A stretch of 64,000 nucleotides of DNA from Caulobacter sp. FWC2 (GTDB lineage Bacteria > Pseudomonadota > Alphaproteobacteria > Caulobacterales > Caulobacteraceae), in assembly GCF_002742625.1 (NCBI RefSeq), contig NZ_PEBF01000001.1:992001-1056000 (forward strand). Direction: 5' to 3'. The notes under the pieces were generated by a model. The model ran no database searches. It saw only the letters and a list, made by a program, of their open reading frames with translations, and was not told where the DNA came from. Shown piece by piece: positions 17,897-25,301 of this stretch (positions are counted from its first letter, which is position 1; each line of letters begins with the position of its first letter). Made by a program: the position numbers and the translations under genes.

Positions 17897-18294
17897 GATC
17901 CTCCCCCGCGTTGCGGGGGAGGTGGCCCAGAGGGCCGGAGGGGGCGAGCTCTGACGTACTCCAGTATTCGCCCGGATCCGCCCCCGGTGGATTCCAGTAT
18001 GTCCCGAGCCGCAATGCGCAGAGTGTCGATCCCTCGCTGGGCGAACCAGGCATCGCGCTTGGCGTCCCGCGCGGGATGCTCGTCGAGTGCGTGCTGTTCG
18101 CCATCGACTTCGACGGCCAGCCTCAGCGTCTGGCAGTAGAAGTCCAGAATGTAGGGACCAACTGGATGCTGACGGCGAAACTGTAGGCCATTCAGTCGAC
18201 GACCTTTCAGCTCTTGCCACAGCAAAACCTCCGGGAGCGTCAGCTCTCGCCGAAAGCGCTGGGCTGTGAGGCGCCGTTCGAGAGGGGGTCTCAA
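17893..18294 (-). CDS. DUF559 (PD-(D/E)XK-fold) endonuclease-like protein, inserted in GTA cluster
   Basis: This protein of about 133 residues is antisense to the GTA genes. Core motifs are RRELTLPEVLLWQELKGRRL, GLQFRRQHPVGPYILDFYC and LRLAVEVDGEQH, matching DUF559, a Vsr-like PD-(D/E)XK fold with the acidic residues in DFYC and EVDGEQH. I chose TTG 18294 because AGGAGA lies five bases upstream. The C-terminal tail ([19 protein letters not shown]) is encoded by the left palindromic arm, and the TAG overlaps the TerL stop. Both sides are bounded by inverted arms, so the gene probably arrived as a unit. The function is unproven. Confidence 0.82.
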   Translation of the reverse strand: MRPPLERRLTAQRFRRELTLPEVLLWQELKGRRLNGLQFRRQHPVGPYILDFYCQTLRLAVEVDGEQHALDEHPARDAKRDAWFAQRGIDTLRIAARDILESTGGGSGRILEYVRARPLRPSGPPPPQRGGGS

Positions 18295-18361
18295 GACTAT
18301 CTCCTGTGCTCGCCCCCTCCGGCCCTCTGGGCCACCTCCCCCGCATCGCGGGGGAGGATCT
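17896..18361. mobile_element. DUF559 unit flanked by inverted palindromic arms
   Basis: The left arm (17896-17950) reads agatcctcccccgcgttgcg and on through gggccggagggggcgagctc. The right arm (18309-18361) is its near-perfect inverse, ctcgccccctccggccctct through gggggaggatct. Between them lies the DUF559 gene. The ordinary 120-bp elements nearby have one such arm plus a different second arm, so this unit with two identical inverted arms looks like an IS-like carrier. No target duplication could be confirmed. Confidence 0.7.
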
Positions 18362-18431
18362 GGGTTGCGCGCCGCGCCGAGCGCCACTCTACATTGTTCT
18401 CTATTCGTTCTCAATCATTTCGGGAGCATCC

Positions 18432-19571
18432 ATGCCCCTCTTCAAACCCCGACCGCCGGAGCGCAAAGACTCCCGCGCGGCGCGCCTGATCGCCCTCACC
18501 ACCGGCGGCAGGCCGCAGTGGACGCCGCGCGACTATGGCGCGCTGGCCAGCGAAGGCTTCGCCAAGAACCCCGTGGCCTATCGCTGTGTCCGGCTGATCG
18601 CCGAGGCCGCCGCGTCGACGCCGTTGGCGGTGTTCGTCGACGGCCAGCGGGCCGATGATCATCCGCTCAAGCGCCTGCTGGACCGGCCCAATCCGGAGCA
18701 GGGCGGGCCGGATTTGATGGAGGCGTTCTTCGGAAGCCTGCAGGTGGCCGGCAACGCCTATCTGGAGGCGGCGGGAGACACCCAGCCCACGGAACTCTAC
18801 GCCCTGCGCCCCGACCGGATGACCCTGGTCCCGGGACCGCGCGGCTGGCCTCTAGCCTATGACTACCAGGCGGCCGGCCGCACGGTGCGGATCGCCCGCG
18901 ACGCCGACGGCTGGCTGCCGGTGCTGCATCTGAAGCTGTTCAACCCGACCAATGACCACTACGGCTTCTCACCGCTGGAAGCCGCGGCCTTCGCGATCGA
19001 CGTCCACAACGCCTCCAGCGCCTGGAACAAGGCCCTGCTGGACAACTCCGCCCGGCCGTCCGGGGCGCTGGTCTATTCGTCGAAGGACGCCGGCGACCGG
19101 CTTTCCGACGAGCAGTTCGACCGGCTGAAGACCGAGCTGGCCAACGCGCACTCCGGCCAGGCCAATGCCGGCCGGCCGCTGCTGCTGGAAGGCGGCCTGG
19201 ACTGGCGGGCCATGTCGTTGACGCCGGCCGAGATGGATTTCACCGAGGGCAAGCACGCCGCCGCCCGCGAGATCGCCCTGGCCTTCGGGGTTCCGCCGCA
19301 ACTGCTGGGCATCCCCGGCGACAACACCTACGCCAACTATCGCGAGGCCAACGCCGCCTTCTGGCGCGGCACGGTGGTCCCACTGGCCGAGCGGGCGGCG
19401 CGGGCCCTGACCGGCTGGCTGGCCGGCAAGTTCCCGGGCGCGAGAATCGCGCCGGACCTCGACGCGGTCCCGGCCTTGTCGGCCGAGCGCGACGCCCTGT
19501 GGAGCCGGCTGCAAGCGGCGTCCTTCCTCACCGACGCCGAGCGCCGGCGCATGGCGGGGCTGGAGCATTGA
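18432..19571 (+). CDS. GTA portal protein (HK97 family)
   Basis: This 379-residue phage portal forms the dodecameric DNA channel of the head. Features are YGALASEGFAKNPVAYRCVR, LIAEAAASTPLAVFVDG, LKLFNPTNDHYGFSPLEAAA, GKHAAAREIALAFGVPPQLL and NYREANAAFWRGTVVPLAER, all typical. ATG 18432 is preferred; the frame is open back into the right DUF559 arm. It follows that element and overlaps the next small gene by four bases. Confidence 0.93.
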   Translation: MPLFKPRPPERKDSRAARLIALTTGGRPQWTPRDYGALASEGFAKNPVAYRCVRLIAEAAASTPLAVFVDGQRADDHPLKRLLDRPNPEQGGPDLMEAFFGSLQVAGNAYLEAAGDTQPTELYALRPDRMTLVPGPRGWPLAYDYQAAGRTVRIARDADGWLPVLHLKLFNPTNDHYGFSPLEAAAFAIDVHNASSAWNKALLDNSARPSGALVYSSKDAGDRLSDEQFDRLKTELANAHSGQANAGRPLLLEGGLDWRAMSLTPAEMDFTEGKHAAAREIALAFGVPPQLLGIPGDNTYANYREANAAFWRGTVVPLAERAARALTGWLAGKFPGARIAPDLDAVPALSAERDALWSRLQAASFLTDAERRRMAGLEH

Positions 19572-19816
19572 GCCCCGCCGTGAACCGCTGGCGGTTCGAC
19601 CGGCAGGTGTCGCTGGGTCTCTGCATCACCGTCTTCCTGCAGGCCGCCACCGCCCTGATGTGGGCCGGTCGCGCCTCGGCTCGGATCGACGACATGCAGC
19701 GCCGCCTGGAAGCCCAGGCCCCGGTCGCCGAACGCCTGGCGCGGCTGGAGGAGCAGGCCACCGCCACCCGCCAGTCGCTGGACCGCATCGAGGCCAAGCT
19801 GGAGCGATCGCGATGA
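19568..19816 (+). CDS. Small GTA membrane protein (g3.5-like)
   Basis: This 82-residue protein starts at TTG 19568, overlapping the portal stop (TTGA). It has an N-terminal hydrophobic helix (VSLGLCITVFLQAATALMWA) followed by a coiled-coil-like tail (IDDMQRRLEAQAPVAERLAR). Position between portal and protease, size and topology fit the small g3.5 protein of GTA clusters. Its function is unknown. The stop overlaps the protease start (ATGA). Confidence 0.8.
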   Translation: MSPAVNRWRFDRQVSLGLCITVFLQAATALMWAGRASARIDDMQRRLEAQAPVAERLARLEEQATATRQSLDRIEAKLERSR

Positions 19817-20217
19817 GTGATGACCTGAAGATCGAAGGCTACGCGTCCCTCTTCTGGACCCGCGACCTCAATGACGACGTCACCGCCGCCGGGGCCTTCG
19901 CCGAGAGCCTGGCCGCCGGCGCGCCCGTGGCGATGCTGCACCAGCACGACGAGGCCGAGCCGGTCGGGGTCTGGGACGAAGTGGTCGAGGACGCCAAGGG
20001 CCTGTTCGTCCGGGGGCGGATCCTGCGCGCGACCCCGAGAGGAAGACTGGTCGCCGCTCTGGTCGAGGCCGGCGCCCTGGACGGGCTGTCGATCGGCTTC
20101 CGGCAGGTGAAGGCCCGCACCCAAGGCCGCCTGCGCGTGCTGTCCCGCGTCGAGCTGTGGGAGGTGTCGATCGTGACGTTCCCGATGCTGCCGCAAGCGC
20201 GGCTGACGGTGGCGTGA
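19813..20217 (+). CDS. HK97-family prohead protease
   Basis: This 134-residue protease trims the capsid protein during head maturation. LKIEGYASLFWTRDLNDDV begins the fold, VAMLHQHDEAEPVG has the conserved His, GALDGLSIGFR has the catalytic Ser, and LWEVSIVTFPMLPQA ends the domain. It is coupled to the upstream gene through ATGA. A type A palindromic element lies between it and the capsid gene it would normally be coupled to. Confidence 0.92.
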   Translation: MSDDLKIEGYASLFWTRDLNDDVTAAGAFAESLAAGAPVAMLHQHDEAEPVGVWDEVVEDAKGLFVRGRILRATPRGRLVAALVEAGALDGLSIGFRQVKARTQGRLRVLSRVELWEVSIVTFPMLPQARLTVA

Positions 20218-20341
20218 AGATCCTCCCCCGCGATGCGGGGGAGGTGGCCCAGAGGGCCGGAGGGGGCCAGCTCGGCCTACGCCGCGACGGCCCCCTCAGT
20301 CGGCTCCGCCGACAGCTCCCCCGCATCGCGGGGGAGCATCT
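20218..20341. repeat. Composite palindromic element, type A, between protease and capsid
   Basis: The arms gatcctcccccgcgatgcgg and ggccccctcagtcggctccg (ending gggggagcatct) flank a short core. It starts directly after the protease stop and ends 22 bases before the capsid ATG. It could fold into a strong hairpin between two genes whose products are needed in very different amounts. Confidence 0.9.
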
Positions 20342-20363
20342 GTTCTTCTCAACGGAGATCCCC

Positions 20364-21587
20364 ATGAAGGAAACCAAACACGCGGCCTCGCCCGAGGCCC
20401 GCGCGGCGCTGGCTGACGTCTTGTCGGCGTTCGAGAGCTTCAAGGCCGCCAACGACCAGCGGCTGGCGGCCATCGAGACCAAGCGGGCCGATGTGCTGCT
20501 GGAGGAGAAGGTCGGCCGCATCGACGACGCCGTCGCCCGCGCCCAGGACCGTCTCGACCGGCTGATGAGCGACCTGCGCCGGCCGTCTCTTTCGGGTGAA
20601 GCGCCGCTGGCGCAGGTGGACGAGCGCAAGGCCGCGTTCGACCGCTATGTGAAGACCGGCGAGACGGCTGCGAGCCTTCTCGAAGCCAAGGGCCTGTCGG
20701 AAGGCACGGCCACGGCCGGCGGCTATGTCGCCCCGCCGGAGCTGGAGCGGCTGATCCTGCGTCGCCTGGCCGCGACCAGCCCGATGCGCGAGATCTGCCA
20801 GGTCCGCACCATCGGCGCCGGGACCTTCCGCAAACCCGTCAGCCCGACGGGCCTGGCCGCCGCCTGGGTGGCCGAGACCGCCGCGCGGCCCGAGACCACG
20901 GCCCCGACCCTGGACGTCATCGACTTCCCGGCCGGCGAACTCTACGCCAGCCCGGCCGCCACCCAGTCCCTGCTGGACGACGCCTATGTCAGCATCGACG
21001 AGTGGCTGGCCGAGGAGGTGCAGGACGCCTTCGCCGCCCAGGAGACCACGGCCTTCGTGACCGGCGACGGCGTCAACAAGCCCAAGGGCCTCTTGGCCTA
21101 CACCGCCGCGCCCGACGCTTCGTACGCCTGGGGCCAGGTCGGCTATCTGGCCACCGGCGTCGCCGGCGGCTGGCCGGCGTCCAATCCGACCGACAAGCTG
21201 ATCGACCTGATCTACGCGGCCAAGACCCAGTACCGCCAGAACGGCCGCTTCGTCATGAACCGCCGCACGGTCAGCGCGGTGCGCAAGTTCAAGGACGCGC
21301 AGGGCAACTACATCTGGAACGCGGCCCTGCAGCCGGGCCAGTCGGCGTCGTTGCTCGGCTTCCCGGTCACCGAGATCGAGGCCATGCCCGACGCGGCCGC
21401 CACCACCTGCCCGATCGCGTTCGGCGACTTCGAGAAGGGTTATCTGATCGTCGACCGCGCCGGCGTGCGGGTGCTGCGCGACCCGTACTCGGCCAAGCCC
21501 CACGTGCTGTTCTACACCACCAAGCGCGTCGGCGGCGGGGTGCAGAACTTTGATGCGGTGAAGCTGCTGAAGTTCGCGGCGTCGTAG
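20364..21587 (+). CDS. GTA major capsid protein (HK97 fold)
   Basis: This 407-residue precursor begins MKETKHAASPEARAALADVL after GGAGAT. The first about 100 residues are helical scaffold (delta) domain with a coiled coil. The mature capsid starts near GTATAGGYVAPPELERLILR and shows LAATSPMREICQVRTIGAG, AWVAETAARPETTAPTLDVI and GRFVMNRRTVSAVRKFKDAQ, the usual HK97-type capsid signatures. The prohead protease encoded upstream should remove the N-terminal part. Confidence 0.94.
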   Translation: MKETKHAASPEARAALADVLSAFESFKAANDQRLAAIETKRADVLLEEKVGRIDDAVARAQDRLDRLMSDLRRPSLSGEAPLAQVDERKAAFDRYVKTGETAASLLEAKGLSEGTATAGGYVAPPELERLILRRLAATSPMREICQVRTIGAGTFRKPVSPTGLAAAWVAETAARPETTAPTLDVIDFPAGELYASPAATQSLLDDAYVSIDEWLAEEVQDAFAAQETTAFVTGDGVNKPKGLLAYTAAPDASYAWGQVGYLATGVAGGWPASNPTDKLIDLIYAAKTQYRQNGRFVMNRRTVSAVRKFKDAQGNYIWNAALQPGQSASLLGFPVTEIEAMPDAAATTCPIAFGDFEKGYLIVDRAGVRVLRDPYSAKPHVLFYTTKRVGGGVQNFDAVKLLKFAAS

Positions 21588-21594
21588 CGGCTTA

Positions 21595-21732
21595 GCGCCC
21601 CCTCCGTCTCGCTGCGTATTCGCAGCGATCCACCTCCCCCGCAGGCGGGGGAGGAGATCAGTCCCCTCTTTCCTCACCCGTGAAACGGGGGAGGTGGCGC
21701 GGCGCGGATACGCGCCGTGACGGAGGGGGCGC
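21595..21732. repeat. Palindromic repeat element, type B
   Basis: gcgccccctccgtctcgctg at the left is matched by tgacggagggggcgc at the right. Two internal hairpins are visible: CCTCCCCCGC-AGGCGGGGGAGG and a CCCGT-GAAACGGG form. It differs from type A in sequence but has the same two-arm design. It separates the capsid from the connector gene. Confidence 0.8.
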
Positions 21733-21752
21733 ACCTTTCCAGGACCCCCCCC

Positions 21753-22031
21753 ATGCCCCAGTCCCTCACCCTGGCCGAGGCCAGGGCGTTCCTGCGCGTC
21801 TCCGACGCCGCGGAGGACGCGCTGCTGACCCTGCTAATCGAGGCCGCCGAGGCGCGGGTCGCGGCGGCCTCGGGGCTGGCGCTGACGCCGGCCAGCCCCG
21901 CCCCGCTGCGGCTCAGCGTGCTGATCCTCGCCGCCCACGCCTACGAGCATCGCGCCTCGGTCGACGAGGCCGAGCCTTCCCTGGCCCTCGTCGAGCCCTG
22001 GCTGGCCCCTTACCGAAAGGCGCGGCTGTGA
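21753..22031 (+). CDS. GTA head-tail connector (gp6-like adaptor)
   Basis: This 92-residue helical protein is MPQSLTLAEARAFLRVSDAA, DALLTLLIEAAEARVAAASG, then a hydrophobic helix with LRLSVLILAAHAYEHR. It matches the phage gp6/adaptor fold. It should form the ring between portal and tail. The frame opens at 21717, but ATG 21753 excludes repeat-derived sequence. The stop overlaps the next GTG start (GTGA). Confidence 0.87.
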   Translation: MPQSLTLAEARAFLRVSDAAEDALLTLLIEAAEARVAAASGLALTPASPAPLRLSVLILAAHAYEHRASVDEAEPSLALVEPWLAPYRKARL

Positions 22032-22420
22032 GCGACAAACCCCTGATCGACGCCCTGGTCGCCAGCCTGAAGGCCACCTCCGCCGTCACCGCGATCGCCG
22101 GCCAGCGGATTCACGCCAGCCCGCCGCGCCTGCCGACCTATCCCTGCGTCGTCGTCACCCGGTCGGAAGGCCGTCCTGTGGGCGAGAACGACGCCGTCGA
22201 GCACCTGCTGACCCTGACCTGCGCCAGCCGCTTCGGCGGGCCGGAGGAGGCGCGGGCCCTGGTGGCCGCCGTTCGCCTGGCGCTGCACGACGCCAGGCCC
22301 GCGCTGAGCGGCCGGCAGCTGGTCAATCTGCGCGTGCCCTATGCCGACGTCTTCACCGGCGCCGACCGCGAAACCACCCTCGGGATCGTCCGCGTGCGGG
22401 CGGTGACCGAACTTCCTTAG
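22028..22420 (+). CDS. GTA tail terminator (DUF3168)
   Basis: This 130-residue DUF3168 protein begins SDKPLIDALVASLKATSAVT, then RIHASPPRLPTYPCVVVTRS and VEHLLTLTCASRFGGPEEAR, and ends TTLGIVRVRAVTELP. It should cap the tail tube at the neck. The start is GTG 22028, coupled to the connector. In other GTAs a stopper gene (gp7) lies between connector and terminator; here the two overlap directly and no such gene fits. Confidence 0.88.
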   Translation: MSDKPLIDALVASLKATSAVTAIAGQRIHASPPRLPTYPCVVVTRSEGRPVGENDAVEHLLTLTCASRFGGPEEARALVAAVRLALHDARPALSGRQLVNLRVPYADVFTGADRETTLGIVRVRAVTELP

Positions 22421-22435
22421 ACGAGGAGAACCGCC

Positions 22436-22846
22436 ATGGCCGCTCAAGCCGGCAAGGACATCCTGCTGAAGATCAGCGACGGAGCGTCCGGCTTCGTCAC
22501 CGTCGCGGGCCTGCGCGCCCGGACCATCAGCCTCAACGCCAAGACCATCGACGCCACCGACAGCGACAGCGCCGGCCGCTGGCGCGAATTGCTCGCTGGG
22601 GCCGGGGTGCGCTCGGTGGCCGTTTCGGGCTCGGGCGTGTTCCGCGACGCGGCCTCCGACGCCCAGGTGCGGACCAGCTTCTTCGACCAGTCGGCCCGCA
22701 CCTGGCGCCTGATCGTGCCAGACTTCGGCCAGCTGGAGGGGCCGTTCCTGGTGGCGGCCCTGGAATATGCCGGCGACCACGACGGCGAGGCGGCCTTCGC
22801 GCTGAGCCTAGCCTCGGCGGGGGCTGTGACGTTCACGGCGATCTAA
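22436..22846 (+). CDS. GTA major tail tube protein
   Basis: This 136-residue phage major tail protein (TP901-1 type) is QAGKDILLKISDGASGFVTV, NAKTIDATDSDSAGRWRELL, then VAVSGSGVFRDAASDAQVRT and ALEYAGDHDGEAAFALSLAS. It forms the hexameric rings of the tail tube. The ribosome site GAGGAG is visible before ATG 22436. It is followed by a palindromic element. Confidence 0.92.
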   Translation: MAAQAGKDILLKISDGASGFVTVAGLRARTISLNAKTIDATDSDSAGRWRELLAGAGVRSVAVSGSGVFRDAASDAQVRTSFFDQSARTWRLIVPDFGQLEGPFLVAALEYAGDHDGEAAFALSLASAGAVTFTAI

Positions 22847-22857
22847 GTCAGCACAGG

Positions 22858-22963
22858 CCTCCACCTGACCTGCTGGCGCAGGTCTGTCCGCCCCCAAGCG
22901 GGGCGGAGAACCACTCTCCTCCCCTCTTGGGGGAGGGGGACCGCCGAACGGCGGTGGAGGGGG
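22858..22963. repeat. Palindromic repeat element, type C
   Basis: cctccacctgacctgctggc at the left matches gaacggcggtggaggggg at the right. Internal hairpins include CCGCCCC-CAAGC-GGGGCGG and a CCCCTCTTGGGGGAGGGG form. It lies between tail tube and gp10 genes and ends 17 bases before the gp10 start. Confidence 0.75.
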
Positions 22964-22980
22964 ACAGCACAGGAAGAAAA

Positions 22981-23271
22981 ATGCAAATGCTCCCTCCCAA
23001 CTCCGCCCGCGGCGAGGTCGTGGTCACCCTGGCCGGCGCGCCGCGACGCCTGTGCCTGACGCTGGGCGCGCTGGCCCGCATCGAGGCGGCGCTCGGCCTT
23101 TCCGACTGGTCGCAGCTGCCCGACCGTATCGCCACGCTGAGCGCCGGCGACCTGACCGCCGTGCTGGCGGCGCTGCTGGACGGCGGCGGCGAGCCGGCGG
23201 ACATCGCCGCGCGGGCCACAGTCCCCGAAGCCGCCAGTGCGCTGGCCGCCGCCCTGGCCGCGTCCGCATGA
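22981..23271 (+). CDS. GTA gp10 family protein
   Basis: This 96-residue protein is NSARGEVVVTLAGAPRRLCL, TLGALARIEAALGLSDWSQL, and then an Ala-rich C-terminal helix. It is the tail-associated gp10 (DUF3356-like) protein found after the tail tube gene in GTA clusters. The start has AGGAAG upstream. The stop overlaps the next gene (ATGA), as in other GTAs, where the two probably act as tail assembly chaperones. Confidence 0.87.
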   Translation: MQMLPPNSARGEVVVTLAGAPRRLCLTLGALARIEAALGLSDWSQLPDRIATLSAGDLTAVLAALLDGGGEPADIAARATVPEAASALAAALAASA

Positions 23272-23444
23272 GCTGGGGCGAGCCGTTGCGGCTGGCCGTC
23301 CGGCTGGGCGTCGCGCCCGAGGCCTTCTGGCGGTTGTCGCTGGTGGAGTGGCGGGCGCTGACCGAGGCGCCGGCCTCGCCCGTCCTGACCCGCACAGGCC
23401 TGAAAGACCTGATCGCCCGCTATCCCGACGAGGAGATCCCATGA
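23268..23444 (+). CDS. Small tail assembly chaperone (GTA gp10.1-like)
   Basis: This 58-residue protein is SWGEPLRLAVRLGVAPEAFW, RLSLVEWRALTEAP and TGLKDLIARYPDEEIP. The pattern AFWRLSLVEWR is characteristic of the short phage tail assembly chaperones encoded between gp10 and tape measure genes. It overlaps both neighbours by four bases (ATGA), showing tight coupling. Confidence 0.88.
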   Translation: MSWGEPLRLAVRLGVAPEAFWRLSLVEWRALTEAPASPVLTRTGLKDLIARYPDEEIP

Positions 23445-23947
23445 GTGTTGAGCAAGATGGCCTGTCCGCCGTCCCCGCCCGTGCCGCCGAGGCCGCCGCG
23501 TCGCTGGAGGCCCTGAAGGCGCCGGCCGAGCGCGCGGCCCGCTCGATCGACGAGGCCTTCGCCCGCGCCGGGACGTCGCTGGCGCGCTCACTGGCTCGCG
23601 CCGCGTCGGATGGCCAGGTGTCGCTGGCGGAACTGGCGAGGGCTGTGCTGGGCGCGGCCGGGGCGGCGTTGAAGGGCGGCGGTCTCGGCGAGGCGCTGAC
23701 CAAAAGCTTTTCCGGCGCTCGAGCCGACGGCGGGCCGGTGCTTCCCGGGGGGAGCTATCTGGTCGGAGAGCGTGGGCCGGAGGTGTTCCGTCCGGCCGCC
23801 GCCGGGAGCATCGAGCCGGCCGGGGCGGGCGGGATCTCGGTGACGGTCAATGTTCAGGGCGGGGAGGTTGGTGGCCTTGTACGGTCTGACGCTCAGTTGG
23901 CTCAAGCTCTGGCCCGAGCCGTTTCACTGGGCGCCCAAAAACTATGA
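23441..23947 (+). CDS. GTA tape measure protein (short)
   Basis: This 168-residue tape measure sets tail length. The first 100 residues are Ala-rich helix (ARAAEAAASLEALKAPAERA). The C-terminal part has GGPVLPGGSYLVGERGPEVF, the conserved ending of many small tape measure proteins. At this size the tail would be short, as GTA tails are. A palindromic element and an antisense DUF805 gene separate it from the distal tail genes. Confidence 0.88.
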   Translation: MSVEQDGLSAVPARAAEAAASLEALKAPAERAARSIDEAFARAGTSLARSLARAASDGQVSLAELARAVLGAAGAALKGGGLGEALTKSFSGARADGGPVLPGGSYLVGERGPEVFRPAAAGSIEPAGAGGISVTVNVQGGEVGGLVRSDAQLAQALARAVSLGAQKL

Positions 23948-23948
23948 A

Positions 23949-24072
23949 CCCTCCCCCTTGATGGGGGAGGGCAGGGTGGGGGTGATAGAGCGGTTGATGC
24001 CGGTCACCGCGTCCAACTCAGCGGTCACCCCCATCCCCGACCCTTCCCCCATCCGCCAACGGGAAGGGGGGA
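23949..24072. repeat. Palindromic repeat element, type D
   Basis: CCCTCCCCCTTGATGGGGGAGGG is a perfect-looking hairpin at the left. A core with gcggttgatgccggtcaccg follows, then gcggtcacccccatccccga and CCTTCCCCC-ATCCGCCAAC-GGGAAGGGG at the right. It abuts the DUF805 stop codon, so it lies between the tape measure gene and a convergent gene and could end transcription from both sides. Confidence 0.75.
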
Positions 24073-24537
24073 TTAGATCGCCACTGCCGCGACGTTGATC
24101 GGGGCCGCGCCGTACTTGTTCTCGCGCGTTTCGCCGCTGCTGCAGCCGACCCACAGGGTGAAGGCCAGCCACACCGCGAAGGCGATGAAGCACGAGATGA
24201 AGAAGCCGCCCAGGGCCGTCAGGGCCGACAGTTCCGGCTCGCCGTTGGTGACGGCCGCGATGGCCGGCAGCACGCCGATCGACAGGGCCGAGCCCATGAT
24301 CAGCAGGGGGCCGAACACCCAGGGCAGCACCTGCCACCAGCCGGTCTGACCCATGTCGTGCAGGCGCTTGGTGTGGATGCAGACGCTGGAATAGATCGTG
24401 CCCAGCGCGATGATGTGGCCCACCAGCGGCACCCAGCCCACGGCGATGTTCACGCCCAGCAGGACGAGCCAGCCGATCCAGAACGACTGCCGGCCGATGC
24501 GGCCCTCAGGCGACAGGAACAGGGTCTTCCAATCCAT
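24073..24537 (-). CDS. DUF805 membrane protein, antisense inside the GTA cluster
   Basis: This 154-residue protein begins MDWKTLFLSPEGRIGRQSFW, the standard DUF805 opening, followed by four membrane helices with the conserved CIHTKRLHDMGQTGWWQVLP. Such proteins are small inner-membrane proteins of unknown role found throughout bacteria. It is encoded against the GTA direction, between tape measure and gp12 genes, with a type D repeat at its 3' end. It is not a known GTA part, so it is probably an insertion carrying its own promoter. Confidence 0.88.
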   Translation of the reverse strand: MDWKTLFLSPEGRIGRQSFWIGWLVLLGVNIAVGWVPLVGHIIALGTIYSSVCIHTKRLHDMGQTGWWQVLPWVFGPLLIMGSALSIGVLPAIAAVTNGEPELSALTALGGFFISCFIAFAVWLAFTLWVGCSSGETRENKYGAAPINVAAVAI

Positions 24538-24689
24538 TTCGGTCTCCAATCTCGACCCCATACGTAGGGCCGGGCGACCCGGCGTTGAAGTGAAAAGCGG
24601 GTCATGACGCAGACTTAATGGCGTTCGCCCGCGAATAGCTCCGCTTGGCCGCCGGATTTTCCGCAAACCTTTTCCTGGAAGGAGCCGCC

Positions 24690-25301
24690 ATGAGCGAGTT
24701 CCATGAGGCGCGCCTGCCCGCGCGCCTGGCGTTCGGCTGCACGGGCGGGATCGAGCGGCGCACCGAGGTCGTCGGCCTGGCGTCCGGCTTCGAGCGCCGG
24801 ACCAGTTCGTGGTCGCAGGCGCGCCGCCGCTACCTGATCGCCACCGCCGCCCGGCCGCTGGACGAGATCGCCGAGCTGACCGCCTTCTTCGAGGCGCGGG
24901 GCGGGCGGCTGGCGGGCTTCCGCTTTCGCGACCCGGCCGACTTCAAGTCGTGCCCGCCTTCGGCCCAGCCCAGCGCGAGCGACCAGCCGCTCGGCGTCGG
25001 CGACGGGGCGCGCAAGGCGTTCCAGCTGGTCAAGGCCTATGGAACGGTGGCGCGGACGATCGCCAAGCCGGTGGCCGGGACGGTGAAGGTCGCCGTGGCG
25101 GGCGTGGCCGCGCCCTTCACGGTCGATACGACGACGGGCGTGGTGACCCTGGCCACGGCGCCGGCCGTCGGGGCGGCGGTGACGGCGGGCTTCGAGTTCG
25201 ACACGCCGGTGCGCTTCGACCTCGACCGGCTGGACGTGACGCTTGAGGGCTTCGCCGCCGGCCGGGTGACCGCCTGCGCCCTGGTCGAGGTGCGGGTCTG
25301 A
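24690..25301 (+). CDS. GTA distal tail protein (DUF2460, gp12)
   Basis: This 203-residue DUF2460 protein has FHEARLPARLAFGCTGGIER, TEVVGLASGFERRTSSWSQA, RRRYLIATAARPL, FFEARGGRLAGFRFRDPADF and the closing FDTPVRFDLDRLDVTLEGFA. All are typical. It forms the distal tail ring. ATG 24690 has AAGGAG upstream. Its stop overlaps the next start in TGATG. Confidence 0.92.
   Translation: MSEFHEARLPARLAFGCTGGIERRTEVVGLASGFERRTSSWSQARRRYLIATAARPLDEIAELTAFFEARGGRLAGFRFRDPADFKSCPPSAQPSASDQPLGVGDGARKAFQLVKAYGTVARTIAKPVAGTVKVAVAGVAAPFTVDTTTGVVTLATAPAVGAAVTAGFEFDTPVRFDLDRLDVTLEGFAAGRVTACALVEVRV

Noticed and set aside
18306..18431. N-terminal extension of the portal frame into the DUF559 right arm
   Set aside because: ATG 18432 gives a normal portal start; the extension is repeat-derived.
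20157..20363. N-terminal extension of the capsid frame through the palindromic element
   Set aside because: GGAGAT lies before ATG 20364 and the capsid family begins there; the extension is repeat sequence. Unlike gp14, no coupled upstream start supports it.
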